Shown here piece by piece: positions 1 through 6,517 of a DNA stretch of 10,899 bases. Position 1 is the stretch's first letter, and every line of letters begins with the position of its first letter. The notes beneath the pieces were generated by a model, which was not told where the DNA came from, made no database searches, and worked only from the letters and a program-made list of their open reading frames with translations. Origin of the DNA: Marinagarivorans sp. UBA5870 (GTDB lineage: Bacteria; Pseudomonadota; Gammaproteobacteria; Pseudomonadales; Cellvibrionaceae); NCBI GenBank assembly GCA_002432555.1, contig DJFO01000412.1, forward strand, positions 905-11,803, read 5' to 3'. The position numbers and the translations under genes were made by a program.

Positions 1-14
1 CGAGTTGTCTTTCT

Positions 15-43
15 TTGGCAGGCGGCCGGTTCTGACCCATACT
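15..43 (+). promoter_or_regulatory. Possible sigma70 promoter for the GAF-EAL gene
   Basis: TTGGCA (15-20) and CATACT (38-43) are 17 bp apart, matching the -35 consensus at 5 of 6 and the -10 consensus at 4 of 6 positions. Transcription would begin near 50 and leave a leader of about 115 nt before the ATG at 165. The rest of 1-164 shows no convincing gene. One frame is open from the window edge to a stop at 46-48, so the last residues of an upstream gene cannot be excluded. This is a consensus match by eye only. Confidence 0.25.
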
Positions 44-164
44 CATAACGACCCTGGGTGGATTTTTCGTCAGGGCATGAGCCGCCCGCCTCCGCTCGGC
101 AGAGTCCGGTCGTGCAGGCGCGGTACAGCGCACCCGGGCCTAGACAGACGGCAAGGTTATCCAA

Positions 165-1463
165 ATGATCGCACCCAAAATGCCCTTGGCCGAGACCATC
201 TTGGGCGACATCAGCACCACGCTCGCCGGCCTGCCACACCATGCGGCGGTCCATCAGCTACTGCAATCCCTGCTGCGGGCCGCGCGCGCGCGCCTCGGGA
301 TGGAGGTCGCCTTCATTGCAGAGTTCGAGGCCGGTGAGCGCATTTTCCGCTACGTCGATGCGGATCCGGGCAACACGCTGATCAAGGTTGGCGACGGCAA
401 TCCGCTGGAGCAAAGTTACTGCGCGCGCATTGTTGAGGGTACGCTTCCCGAATTGATTCCGGACGCACAGCAGCATCCGGTGGCCGCGACAATCGAAGCG
501 ACGCACACTGTGCCGGTGGGCGCGCACATTAGCGTGCCCCTCAAGTTGGCCGATGGCCGGGTGTACGGGACTTTTTGCGCGTTCAGCCGGCGGCCCAATC
601 AAGACCTCGACGGGCGGGACTTGGCATTTTTGCGCGTCCTGGCGGATATATCAGCGGTTTACCTGGAGCAGCATCTGCACGCGCGTGCCTCGGAGGATAC
701 GGTGCGGCGCAATTTGCGCAGCTTGATTGAAAACCGTCAAATCAGCACCCAGTTTCAGCCCATAGTATGCCTGGCGGACGGTTGCACCACGGGTTACGAA
801 GCTCTGACGCGTACGGTCGCGCACCGGATTCCGCCAGACAAACTATTTAAGCTCGCCGCGCTGCACGGCTTGACCGACCCTCTCGTGGAGCTGGCCATGG
901 AATCCACGTTTCACTCCAGTCTCACCCTGGCGCAAGACGCCTACATCAGCGTGAACGCCGGCCCCGATGAATTGCTCACCGGCCTCGTGGAAAAGCTGTT
1001 TCGGCAGCAGCGCGCTCCCGCCCGTTACGTCCTCGAAATTACGGAACACGCGATCGTCAATGATTATCAGGAAATGCTGACTTGCCTCACGCGCCTGCGC
1101 CAGTTGGGCGTGCGCATTGCGGTGGACGACGCGGGGGCGGGTTACGCAAGTTTTCGCCATATCCTCAACCTAAAGCCCGATATCATCAAACTGGATATCA
1201 GCCTCGTGCGCAACATACACGTCGACCGGGACCGGCAGGATCTCATAGCAGCCATTGCCGAATTCTCCCGCCGACGCGGTTATGCCTTGGTTGCCGAAGG
1301 GCTGGAGACCCCGCAGGAGCTTCAGGAATTGATCAAACTGAATGTGCAATACGTGCAGGGTTATTTGCTGTCGCGACCGCGCAGCGCGTGCGAGTTCGGC
1401 AACCAGCCCGGAGCCATCCAGCCGGGAGCGATCTACGAGGCAATTCTTCGGCGGTGTAATTGA
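165..1463 (+). CDS. GAF-EAL cyclic di-GMP phosphodiesterase
   Basis: A 432-residue cytoplasmic signalling protein predicted to hydrolyse c-di-GMP to pGpG. Residues about 20-170 look like a GAF sensor domain, and a short linker leads to an EAL domain at about 190-410. The residues expected for metal binding and catalysis are all present: E212 (EALTR), N264, E291 (EITE), D321-D322, K342, E378 (AEGLE) and Q398 (QGY). Their spacing agrees with characterised EAL enzymes such as RocR. There is no GGDEF domain, membrane segment or signal peptide, so the input is presumably a soluble ligand or redox cue on the GAF domain. Loop 6 is unusual: DDAGAGYAS in place of the common DDFGTGYSS. The ATG at 165 is preceded by a weak AAGG ribosome binding site. 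The gene appears monocistronic. Enzymatic activity is likely but inferred; the GAF ligand is unknown. Confidence 0.93.
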   Translation: MIAPKMPLAETILGDISTTLAGLPHHAAVHQLLQSLLRAARARLGMEVAFIAEFEAGERIFRYVDADPGNTLIKVGDGNPLEQSYCARIVEGTLPELIPDAQQHPVAATIEATHTVPVGAHISVPLKLADGRVYGTFCAFSRRPNQDLDGRDLAFLRVLADISAVYLEQHLHARASEDTVRRNLRSLIENRQISTQFQPIVCLADGCTTGYEALTRTVAHRIPPDKLFKLAALHGLTDPLVELAMESTFHSSLTLAQDAYISVNAGPDELLTGLVEKLFRQQRAPARYVLEITEHAIVNDYQEMLTCLTRLRQLGVRIAVDDAGAGYASFRHILNLKPDIIKLDISLVRNIHVDRDRQDLIAAIAEFSRRRGYALVAEGLETPQELQELIKLNVQYVQGYLLSRPRSACEFGNQPGAIQPGAIYEAILRRCN

Positions 1464-1563
1464 GGATTCGGCGAAGCGGTTGAAAGCTCAGCAGAGCGAC
1501 CGGACATTCACAGAGCGATTGAGCATTTGTTCGGCAGGGCGATTGGGGATTCGGCGGAGCGAT
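1462..1563. repeat. Degenerate ~20-bp tandem repeat tract
   Basis: Copies of a GAGCGAT-like core recur at 1473 (GAAGCGGT), 1494 (GAGCGAC), 1513 (GAGCGATT), 1537 (GGGCGATT) and 1557 (GAGCGAT), spaced 19-24 bp. The ends carry a longer similarity: GAGGATTCGGCGAAGCG (1462-1478) and GGGGATTCGGCGGAGCG (1545-1561) agree at 15 of 17 positions. The tract starts at the stop of the GAF-EAL gene and fills much of the gap before the esterase. The role is unknown: decayed tandem duplication or an array of protein-binding sites. The open frame through it lacks a plausible start and is not called as a gene. Confidence 0.5.
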
Positions 1564-1662
1564 AAGTCGGCCAATCGATCACGGTGGACGGCCGGTCGCA
1601 TGACAGCGGTTCAATCGCGTGACACTATAGCCGCCGGGCGATCTTCCAATACGGCGGTGACG

Positions 1663-2634
1663 ATGAATAAACTTTTGCGCGGTGTCATGTTGATGGGTTG
1701 CGTCCTCGGCCAGTTGGCCTGTACGGCGGGGCTGCGTAAACCGGGTGAATATCGTTTCACCGCGGACTCTCTGGCGCAACCGGGGGTGCCTCGCGGTACG
1801 CTCAAAGGGCCCTATGAATTTCACAGTCAAATATTCCAGGGGACGGTGCGGCGCTACTGGGTGTATGAACCGGCCAATCACCAGGCGAATCAGCCGGCCA
1901 ATTTACTGGTGTTTCAGGACGGAGAGCGCGCGACCAATCCAGAGGGGTCCCTGCGCGTGCCGCAAGTGCTCGACAATCTAATCCATCAAAAGGCGATACC
2001 CCCGACGGTAGGTTTGTTTATTACGCCTGGCAACCTCGGTAGGACTTACCCGCAGAACCTCGGCATGTCCAATCCCGATCAGCGGGCGCAGGAATACGAC
2101 GCTCTCGACGACCGGTACGCCCGTATGCTCCTGGACGAACTGTTACCTAAAATATCCGCCGAATACGCAATCAGTGCCGATCCAGCCGATCGGATTATCG
2201 GCGGGACCAGCAGCGGGGCCATCTGCGCCTTTACGGTCGCGTGGCAGAGGCCGGAGGCCTTCCGCAACGTGATCAGTATTATCGGCAGCTACGTCTCCAT
2301 TGGGTACCAACCGGCAAAGGCGGACCAACCCATGGTGCCCGGCGGTGATCTCTACCCCACCTTGATCCGCAAATCGCCCATTCGTCCCTTGCGCATTTTT
2401 TTACAGGATGGCAGTGACGATATCGATAATGAGCACGGCAACTGGTTTTTGGCGAACCAGCAAGTGCTGGCCGCTTTGCGCTGGGCTAACCAAAATGCGG
2501 AGGCGAATAAGCTGCCGGGAGCGCGTTACGAGGTTCGCCATATTTGGGGCGACGGAGGCCACTCGGATCACCACGGCGGGGTGCTCCTGCCGGAAATGCT
2601 GCGCTGGTTTTGGAGCCAGCCGGACGTGAATTAG
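1663..2634 (+). CDS. Exported esterase of the enterochelin-esterase-like alpha/beta hydrolase family
   Basis: A 323-residue putative serine esterase (PF00756 type, related to Fes/IroE and to acyl- or feruloyl-esterases). The nucleophile elbow is GTSSG with S183. H300 in GDGGHSDHHGG is the likely catalytic histidine, and an aspartate in the LQDGSDD stretch (249-253) the likely acid. The N-terminus has a lysine/arginine start, a short hydrophobic run and cysteines at 13 and 20 (LMGC, QLAC). It is therefore probably exported and perhaps a lipoprotein, although neither cysteine sits in an ideal lipobox. The open frame extends far upstream, but the ATG at 1663 gives the only sensible signal peptide and has GGTGA just before it. 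The GNAT gene starts 2 bp after the stop, implying co-transcription. Substrate is not predictable: siderophore ester, carbohydrate ester and others remain possible. Confidence 0.85.
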   Translation: MNKLLRGVMLMGCVLGQLACTAGLRKPGEYRFTADSLAQPGVPRGTLKGPYEFHSQIFQGTVRRYWVYEPANHQANQPANLLVFQDGERATNPEGSLRVPQVLDNLIHQKAIPPTVGLFITPGNLGRTYPQNLGMSNPDQRAQEYDALDDRYARMLLDELLPKISAEYAISADPADRIIGGTSSGAICAFTVAWQRPEAFRNVISIIGSYVSIGYQPAKADQPMVPGGDLYPTLIRKSPIRPLRIFLQDGSDDIDNEHGNWFLANQQVLAALRWANQNAEANKLPGARYEVRHIWGDGGHSDHHGGVLLPEMLRWFWSQPDVN

Positions 2635-2636
2635 CT

Positions 2637-3098
2637 GTGGAATTTCGCGAATTCGCTTTCGGCTCCGCCGAGTACCGAGCCGCCTTGCAGTTGAGAGAAA
2701 CCGTTCTCCGGCGGCCGCTCGGGCTGGTGCTATCGGAGATGGATTTGGCCGGCGAAGAAAACCAATCACACTGGGGCGCCTTCGACTCGTTGCGCAAGGA
2801 TCGACTGGTCGCCTGCGTGCTCTTCAAAGCTTTACGCGAAGGTGTGGCCAAACTGCGCCAAATGGCGGTCGACCCGCATTTTCAGGGCGGCGGCATAGGT
2901 CGAACACTGATCCTGCGCGCTGAACAAGCCCTGTTGCAAAAAGGGGTGACCCGGATCGAATTGTCGGCGCGGCAAACGGTGGCGAATTTCTACGGCAAGC
3001 TCGGTTATCAAATCGCGGGGCAGCCTTTTTTGGAACTTGGAATTCCCCATTTGGGAATGTGGAAAACCCTAAAGGATTTCACCTGCCCGCGGCTGTAG
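2637..3098 (+). CDS. GNAT-family N-acetyltransferase (GTG start)
   Basis: A 153-residue single-domain GCN5-related acetyltransferase that would move the acetyl group of acetyl-CoA to an unknown amine. The family pattern is clear: an N-terminal RETVLRRPLG stretch, the KLRQMAV strand (72-78), the acetyl-CoA loop QGGGIGR (83-89) and a C-terminal ARQTVANFYGKLGY helix-strand. The ending GIPHLGMWKTL is typical of the small subfamily annotated simply as GNAT acetyltransferase. The start is taken as GTG at 2637. It lies 2 bp after the esterase stop and gives the family-typical opening EFREFAF; a longer frame from 2544 would overlap the esterase by about 90 bp and adds no conserved sequence. No strong ribosome binding site is visible, so translation is probably coupled to the esterase. 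No substrate can be assigned from the context. Confidence 0.88.
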   Translation: MEFREFAFGSAEYRAALQLRETVLRRPLGLVLSEMDLAGEENQSHWGAFDSLRKDRLVACVLFKALREGVAKLRQMAVDPHFQGGGIGRTLILRAEQALLQKGVTRIELSARQTVANFYGKLGYQIAGQPFLELGIPHLGMWKTLKDFTCPRL

Positions 3099-3146
3099 AT
3101 TGAATTATCCGCACCCATCATTAAACCCCGATTCGCCAGCCGCGGC

Positions 3147-3626
3147 TCAGGCCGCAAAGTGGGCAAAGCGGCGCGGCGGTTCGTAGCGGATGTTGTACAG
3201 ATGGTTGACCTGAATTTGCTGCGCGAACTCTTCGCACGCGGCTATATAGGCGGCGCCGGATTTGTAGCGAATCGACAACACGAATTTGTTGAAGTCGTCG
3301 CGCGGTATGACCGCCTCCACTTCTCTGAGAGAGCACCAATAATCCACCGGCAGGTCGGTCTCGACTTCGCACCAGTACAGGCGGCAATCCACGGTCTGTT
3401 CGACCACCTGCTCGCCGTCCACACTGCGCAGCAAATCCCCCTGACGCAGATCGGGCAATTGACCGGTGGTTTTCAGATATTCGTTCATGTTGCGCAGGGC
3501 TGGGTGAAAGCGGGTGATATTAATATCGATCAGGCGCCCGCGCGGCACACCTTTCGCGGAACGGGCTTCCACTCCTGCTTTCGCATGGCTTTCATTAAAT
3601 AGTCTTAACGCGATAAACAATCTCAT
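3147..3626 (-). CDS. Hypothetical protein, 159 residues, family not recognised
   Basis: I do not recognise this protein. It reads as a soluble cytoplasmic protein of mixed alpha/beta character. It has no signal peptide or transmembrane segment, an N-terminal RLFIALRLFNE stretch, a motif VPRGRLIDINITRFHP near residue 27, and an acidic aromatic centre including CRLYWCEVETDLPVDYWC. The start at 3626 is preferred over an in-frame ATG at 3710. The earlier ATG has no ribosome binding site, and its 28 extra residues look non-coding; the ATG at 3626 lies 10 nt after a GAGA sequence. The opposite strand carries a histidine-rich open frame (3159-3602) whose composition suggests it is only a shadow. It converges on the GNAT gene; a small hairpin GCGGC-TCAG-GCCGC (3142-3155) covers its stop codon without a clear T-tract. 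Coding status is likely but rests on frame and composition only. Confidence 0.65.
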   Translation of the reverse strand: MRLFIALRLFNESHAKAGVEARSAKGVPRGRLIDINITRFHPALRNMNEYLKTTGQLPDLRQGDLLRSVDGEQVVEQTVDCRLYWCEVETDLPVDYWCSLREVEAVIPRDDFNKFVLSIRYKSGAAYIAACEEFAQQIQVNHLYNIRYEPPRRFAHFAA

Positions 3627-3640
3627 TTTATTAATCTCAT
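3623..3640 (-). promoter_or_regulatory. Five-codon upstream ORF overlapping the next start (ATGA)
   Basis: Read on the minus strand, ATG at 3640 opens a frame encoding MRLIK. Its TGA stop (3625-3623) overlaps the ATG (3626-3624) of the 159-residue gene in the classic ATGA arrangement. The two starts sit in a perfect 10-bp direct repeat, AAATGAGATT, separated by 4 nt (plus-strand copies at 3619-3628 and 3633-3642). Both frames therefore begin MRL. This could be a start-codon duplication or a translational-coupling device; it could also be coincidence of a short repeat. Confidence 0.35.
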
Positions 3641-3945
3641 TTCGGTTCTTGGATGTCAGCCTTCGAGCCAGCTCGCACCCGAAGCCGGTTGACGATCTGT
3701 CGACACCCATGGGGTAGCAAGAGTGGGACCAACTCTGCCCTCACCGTTGTTTTCGCGCGTTACTGTCCTCGACTTTTTGCCGGCGCGATTTTTGCTGCGC
3801 TACTGCGGAAAGCTTGGAAATGCCGGCCGGTGGAGACCAAATCGACGAGCCGCTATAAGCCAGCCGCTGCAGCGCCGCCGAAAGCCTCTCGAGAGAAAAA
3901 TAAAAGGCTTTCCGGCATTAAACATTTGGTGAGAGAGTTGTAAAT
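3627..3945. other. Divergent intergenic region without a convincing gene
   Basis: This 319-bp gap separates the minus-strand hypothetical gene from the receiver gene and must hold both promoters. The short open frames inside (for example 3653-3943 and 3723-3932) are rich in R, P and S and have no good ribosome binding site, so they are not called. TTGACG at 3689-3694 is a -35 candidate on the plus strand, but no -10 lies at a normal distance. The main structured element is the hairpin at 3877-3916. Confidence 0.6.
3877..3916 (+). promoter_or_regulatory. Hairpin in the leader of the receiver gene
   Basis: GCCGAAAGCCT (3877-3887) pairs with AGGCTTTCCGGC (3905-3916), leaving one bulged C, to form an 11-bp stem. 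The A-rich loop side contains a perfect palindrome, CTCTCGAGAG (3886-3895), that could form an alternative small hairpin. The element ends 30 bp before the ATG at 3946 and just upstream of GAGAGAG. There is no T-run after the stem, so it is not an ordinary terminator. A leader structure or a protein-binding palindrome is possible. Confidence 0.4.
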
Positions 3946-4407
3946 ATGCGCGTTCAAAATAAGTATTACAAAATCCTGGCCGGTTTGCCCGCAGAAGCGG
4001 ACGCCCCTGCTAAACGCGAAGAATTTGCCCCGCATGTATTAGTGGTAGAAGACAATTCCGATATTCGAATTGCCGTGACCTTGTTGTTGGAGGCTATGGG
4101 CTGTACCGTCTCCAAAGCGGAAAACGGTCGAGAGGCTTTAGAAATCCTGCGGGACGAGGCTTTTTCTCCGGACCTGATTTTACTGGACCTGTTGATGCCA
4201 GGGATGAACGGCTGGCAATTTTTGCAGGAGAGATCCAAACATCCGCACCTCGCCGCAATACCCACGGTGGTCCTGTCGGCGGTCGCCGACACGGATATAG
4301 CTTCCGATTACAGAGACGTGGCGGAGCGCGCGCTTAAGCCGATCAACTACGAACAGCTCGCCGGCATAGTCTTTCGCAACTGCCGCAAGACGCCGGGCTG
4401 CCACTGA
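3946..4407 (+). CDS. Standalone response-regulator receiver protein
   Basis: A 153-residue protein consisting of one receiver (CheY-like) domain after an N-terminal tail of about 28 residues. The acidic pocket is E35-D36 (VEDN), the phospho-acceptor is D81 (LLDLLMPGMNGW), the switch residue is S111 and the conserved lysine is K131 before P132. All key positions are kept, so it should accept phosphate from a histidine kinase. There is no DNA-binding or enzymatic output domain, so it probably acts through protein contact or as a phosphorelay step. No histidine kinase is encoded in the window, hence the partner is unknown. The ATG at 3946 follows a GAGAGAG stretch. The tail (MRVQNKYYKILAG...) is unlike the usual receiver start and may be a docking segment. 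It converges on the ABC exporter gene with a 45-bp gap. Confidence 0.92.
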   Translation: MRVQNKYYKILAGLPAEADAPAKREEFAPHVLVVEDNSDIRIAVTLLLEAMGCTVSKAENGREALEILRDEAFSPDLILLDLLMPGMNGWQFLQERSKHPHLAAIPTVVLSAVADTDIASDYRDVAERALKPINYEQLAGIVFRNCRKTPGCH

Positions 4408-4452
4408 AACACCTCAGATCACTGACGGCTCGCGGCGTTTCCTTAGGTTATC

Positions 4453-6324
4453 TCACGTTATCCCCGGCACGCTCGGCACAGGCGCGTCCGTGGGCAGGTG
4501 ATCAGGTAAGAATCCACCGGACTGATGCCGCCACAGCGCGGCGTAATGGCCGTCGGCCGCCAGCAATTCCGCGTGGGTTCCCTGCTCCACTATGCGCCCT
4601 TGATCGAGCACTATCAGCCGGTCCATCCTCGCTATGGTCGACAGACGATGCGCTATGGCAATCACTGTTTTTCCGTACATGAGTCCGAGCAGCTGCTCCT
4701 GAATGGCAACCTCGATTTCGCTGTCGAGGGCGGAAGTCGCTTCATCCAAAATAAGAATGGGCGCATTTTTCAAAACCACCCGAGCAATGGCGATACGCTG
4801 CCGCTGACCGCCGGATAGTTTCACGCCGCGTTCGCCTACGTGGGCCTCGTATCCCTTGCGGCCCTTCCAGTCGATCAAGTTGCAGATGAAATCGTGGGCC
4901 TGCGCCCGACGCGCCGCGGTTTCTACCTCGGCGTCGCTCGCCTGAGGCCGACCGTAGCGAATATTGTCGGCGATCGATCGGTGCAGAAGAGATGTGTCCT
5001 GAGTGACCACGCCGATTGCTGCGCGCAAGCTTTCTTGTGTCACCCCGCGCAGATCCTGACCGTCGATGAGGATCGATCCCGCATTCACCTCGTGAAAGCG
5101 CAGCAGCAGATTGATCAGAGTCGACTTGCCCGCGCCCGAGCGGCCGACTATGCCCACCCGCTCACCGGGCCGGACCACCAGATCAAAATGATCCAATACA
5201 TTGCGCCCTGGGGTGTAAGCGAAATCCACCGCGTCGAAACGAATTTCCCCCCGCTCGACTTGCAGCGCACGGGCATCCGCAGCATCGACCAAAGAATGGG
5301 GCACGGCGATGCTCTGCATGCCTTCCTGCACAGTGCCCATATTTTCAAAAATCCCGGCGATTTCGAAAGAAACCCAGCCGGACATATTGGCGATCTGCCA
5401 AGCGAGAGGAACCGCCGTCGCCACCAGCGCCGCGCTGACGGCTCCCTCGGCCCAAAGACCTATGCCCACGCCGGCCGTCCCTGTGATCAGCAGCGCGTTC
5501 ATCACGTTGAGGGTGAAGAGGTAATAGCTCATGGTCCGCATATGCGCGGCCACCGCGCGTTGATTGGCATCCACGGCTTCGCGCACATGGGCGTCCTCGT
5601 CCACGGCCCGGGCGAACAACTTGACCGTGAGAATATTGGTGTAGCTGTCGACGATGCGGGCCATCACCGTGGAGCGCTCCTCCGAAGCGGCCTTGGAGAG
5701 GGTCAGCAGGCGCGGCACAAAAAAACGCAAAAAGGAGACGTAGGCAAAGATCCAAACAGCAGTCGGCACGGCCATGCGCCAGTCCGCCCAGAACATCAAA
5801 CACAGCGAGCTGACGCCGTAGGTGGCAATAAAGAGCACCGCGCGTATGGTGGACATGACGCTTTCGCGCAGGGACGTCGCCGTCTGCATCACCCGGTTGG
5901 CGATTCGGCCGGCAAAGTCATTCTGGAAAAACGGCCAGCTCTGGCGCACCACATGCCAGTGCGACTGCCAGCGCACCAAGCTGGTGGTGCCGGGCATTAT
6001 GACGTTGTGGCGGATGGCCACATCGACCATTTGCAGAAGCGGTCGACCGATCAGCAGTATGCCGAAGAGGGTCAGCAACAGCGGCCATTGGACCTCCAGC
6101 GCCGCCGCCCGATCTTCCGCTTGCACCAGCGCCGTCAGGCGCCCGATGGTGATCGGAATCACCATGTCCACCAGCGCGACCGCCAGCACCGTTAAGACCA
6201 TGGCGCCGTACCAGAACCGCGTCTGGCGGACGTAGTGCCAATAAAAAGCCGTCAGAGTGGGCGGCGGCGTGCCGGTTCCGACGGTCGCCGTGCCGCGGAT
6301 ACGGGATTCCAAGAAGCGCATCAT
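4453..6324 (-). CDS. ABC exporter half-transporter (membrane plus ATPase domains)
   Basis: A 623-residue inner-membrane exporter subunit with a type-1 exporter membrane domain (about 25-330, several hydrophobic helices) fused to an ATPase (about 355-600). The ATPase is complete: Walker A GRSGAGKST (394-402), Q-loop Q442, signature LSGGQRQR (503-510), Walker B ILILDEA with D527-E528, D-loop SALD and H-loop H559. It should dimerise and couple ATP hydrolysis to export; the substrate could be a lipid, drug or peptide. The translation opens MM, with ATG codons at 6324 and 6321; an AGG about 11 nt upstream is the only ribosome binding signal. The C-terminus carries a proline-rich tail of about 20 residues. 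It is divergent from the second exporter (6518-8266). The two could be unrelated homodimers or partners; because both ATPases are canonical, nothing points to an asymmetric heterodimer. Confidence 0.93.
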   Translation of the reverse strand: MMRFLESRIRGTATVGTGTPPPTLTAFYWHYVRQTRFWYGAMVLTVLAVALVDMVIPITIGRLTALVQAEDRAAALEVQWPLLLTLFGILLIGRPLLQMVDVAIRHNVIMPGTTSLVRWQSHWHVVRQSWPFFQNDFAGRIANRVMQTATSLRESVMSTIRAVLFIATYGVSSLCLMFWADWRMAVPTAVWIFAYVSFLRFFVPRLLTLSKAASEERSTVMARIVDSYTNILTVKLFARAVDEDAHVREAVDANQRAVAAHMRTMSYYLFTLNVMNALLITGTAGVGIGLWAEGAVSAALVATAVPLAWQIANMSGWVSFEIAGIFENMGTVQEGMQSIAVPHSLVDAADARALQVERGEIRFDAVDFAYTPGRNVLDHFDLVVRPGERVGIVGRSGAGKSTLINLLLRFHEVNAGSILIDGQDLRGVTQESLRAAIGVVTQDTSLLHRSIADNIRYGRPQASDAEVETAARRAQAHDFICNLIDWKGRKGYEAHVGERGVKLSGGQRQRIAIARVVLKNAPILILDEATSALDSEIEVAIQEQLLGLMYGKTVIAIAHRLSTIARMDRLIVLDQGRIVEQGTHAELLAADGHYAALWRHQSGGFLPDHLPTDAPVPSVPGIT

Positions 6325-6346
6325 GGGGAATATACCTGGGGGCCTT

Positions 6347-6389
6347 CAACAGCAAAAAAGCAACAGCAAAAAAGGAACCGCAAAAAAAC
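6347..6389. repeat. A-rich 14-bp tandem repeat between divergent exporters
   Basis: CAACAGCAAAAAAG occurs twice back to back (6347-6360 and 6361-6374), followed by a degenerate third copy, GAACCGCAAAAAAAC (6375-6389). The phased A-tracts recur every 14 bp. The tract starts 23 bp upstream of the minus-strand exporter ATG, so it lies in that gene's leader or promoter. On the plus side, TTGACC (6448-6453) is a -35-like hexamer without a matching -10. Nothing else in the 193-bp gap is recognisable. Confidence 0.7.
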
Positions 6390-6517
6390 AGACCGGCGAG
6401 TATCGCGACTGACACGAGTGGCGTCAACGCCGCCCTAATTATGGCCGTTGACCGCGGCGCTCGCCGAAAATTTGCCGGACCGGCACAATACCGCTCCTTT
6501 TCCCGAGAGTCACTGGT

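Noticed and set aside
5..337. Plus-strand frame over the window start, 110 residues
   Set aside because: It overlaps the GAF-EAL gene in another frame, is rich in R, P and H, and shows no family pattern.
1342..1662. Long N-terminal extension of the esterase frame
   Set aside because: It would overlap the GAF-EAL gene and run through the repeat tract, and it would bury the signal peptide; the ATG at 1663 is far more sensible.
3159..3602. Plus-strand 147-residue frame antisense to the hypothetical gene
   Set aside because: Histidine- and glutamine-rich composition typical of a shadow frame, with no ribosome binding site; the minus strand reads better.
4390..4440. Possible terminator between the receiver and exporter genes
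   Set aside because: ACGCCG (4390-4395) can pair with CGGCGT (4433-4438), but the loop is 37 nt and only three T follow; too weak to call.
4840..6195. Plus-strand 451-residue frame inside the first exporter
   Set aside because: It is antisense to a complete exporter with all ATPase motifs; its H-, R- and Q-rich composition marks it as a shadow.
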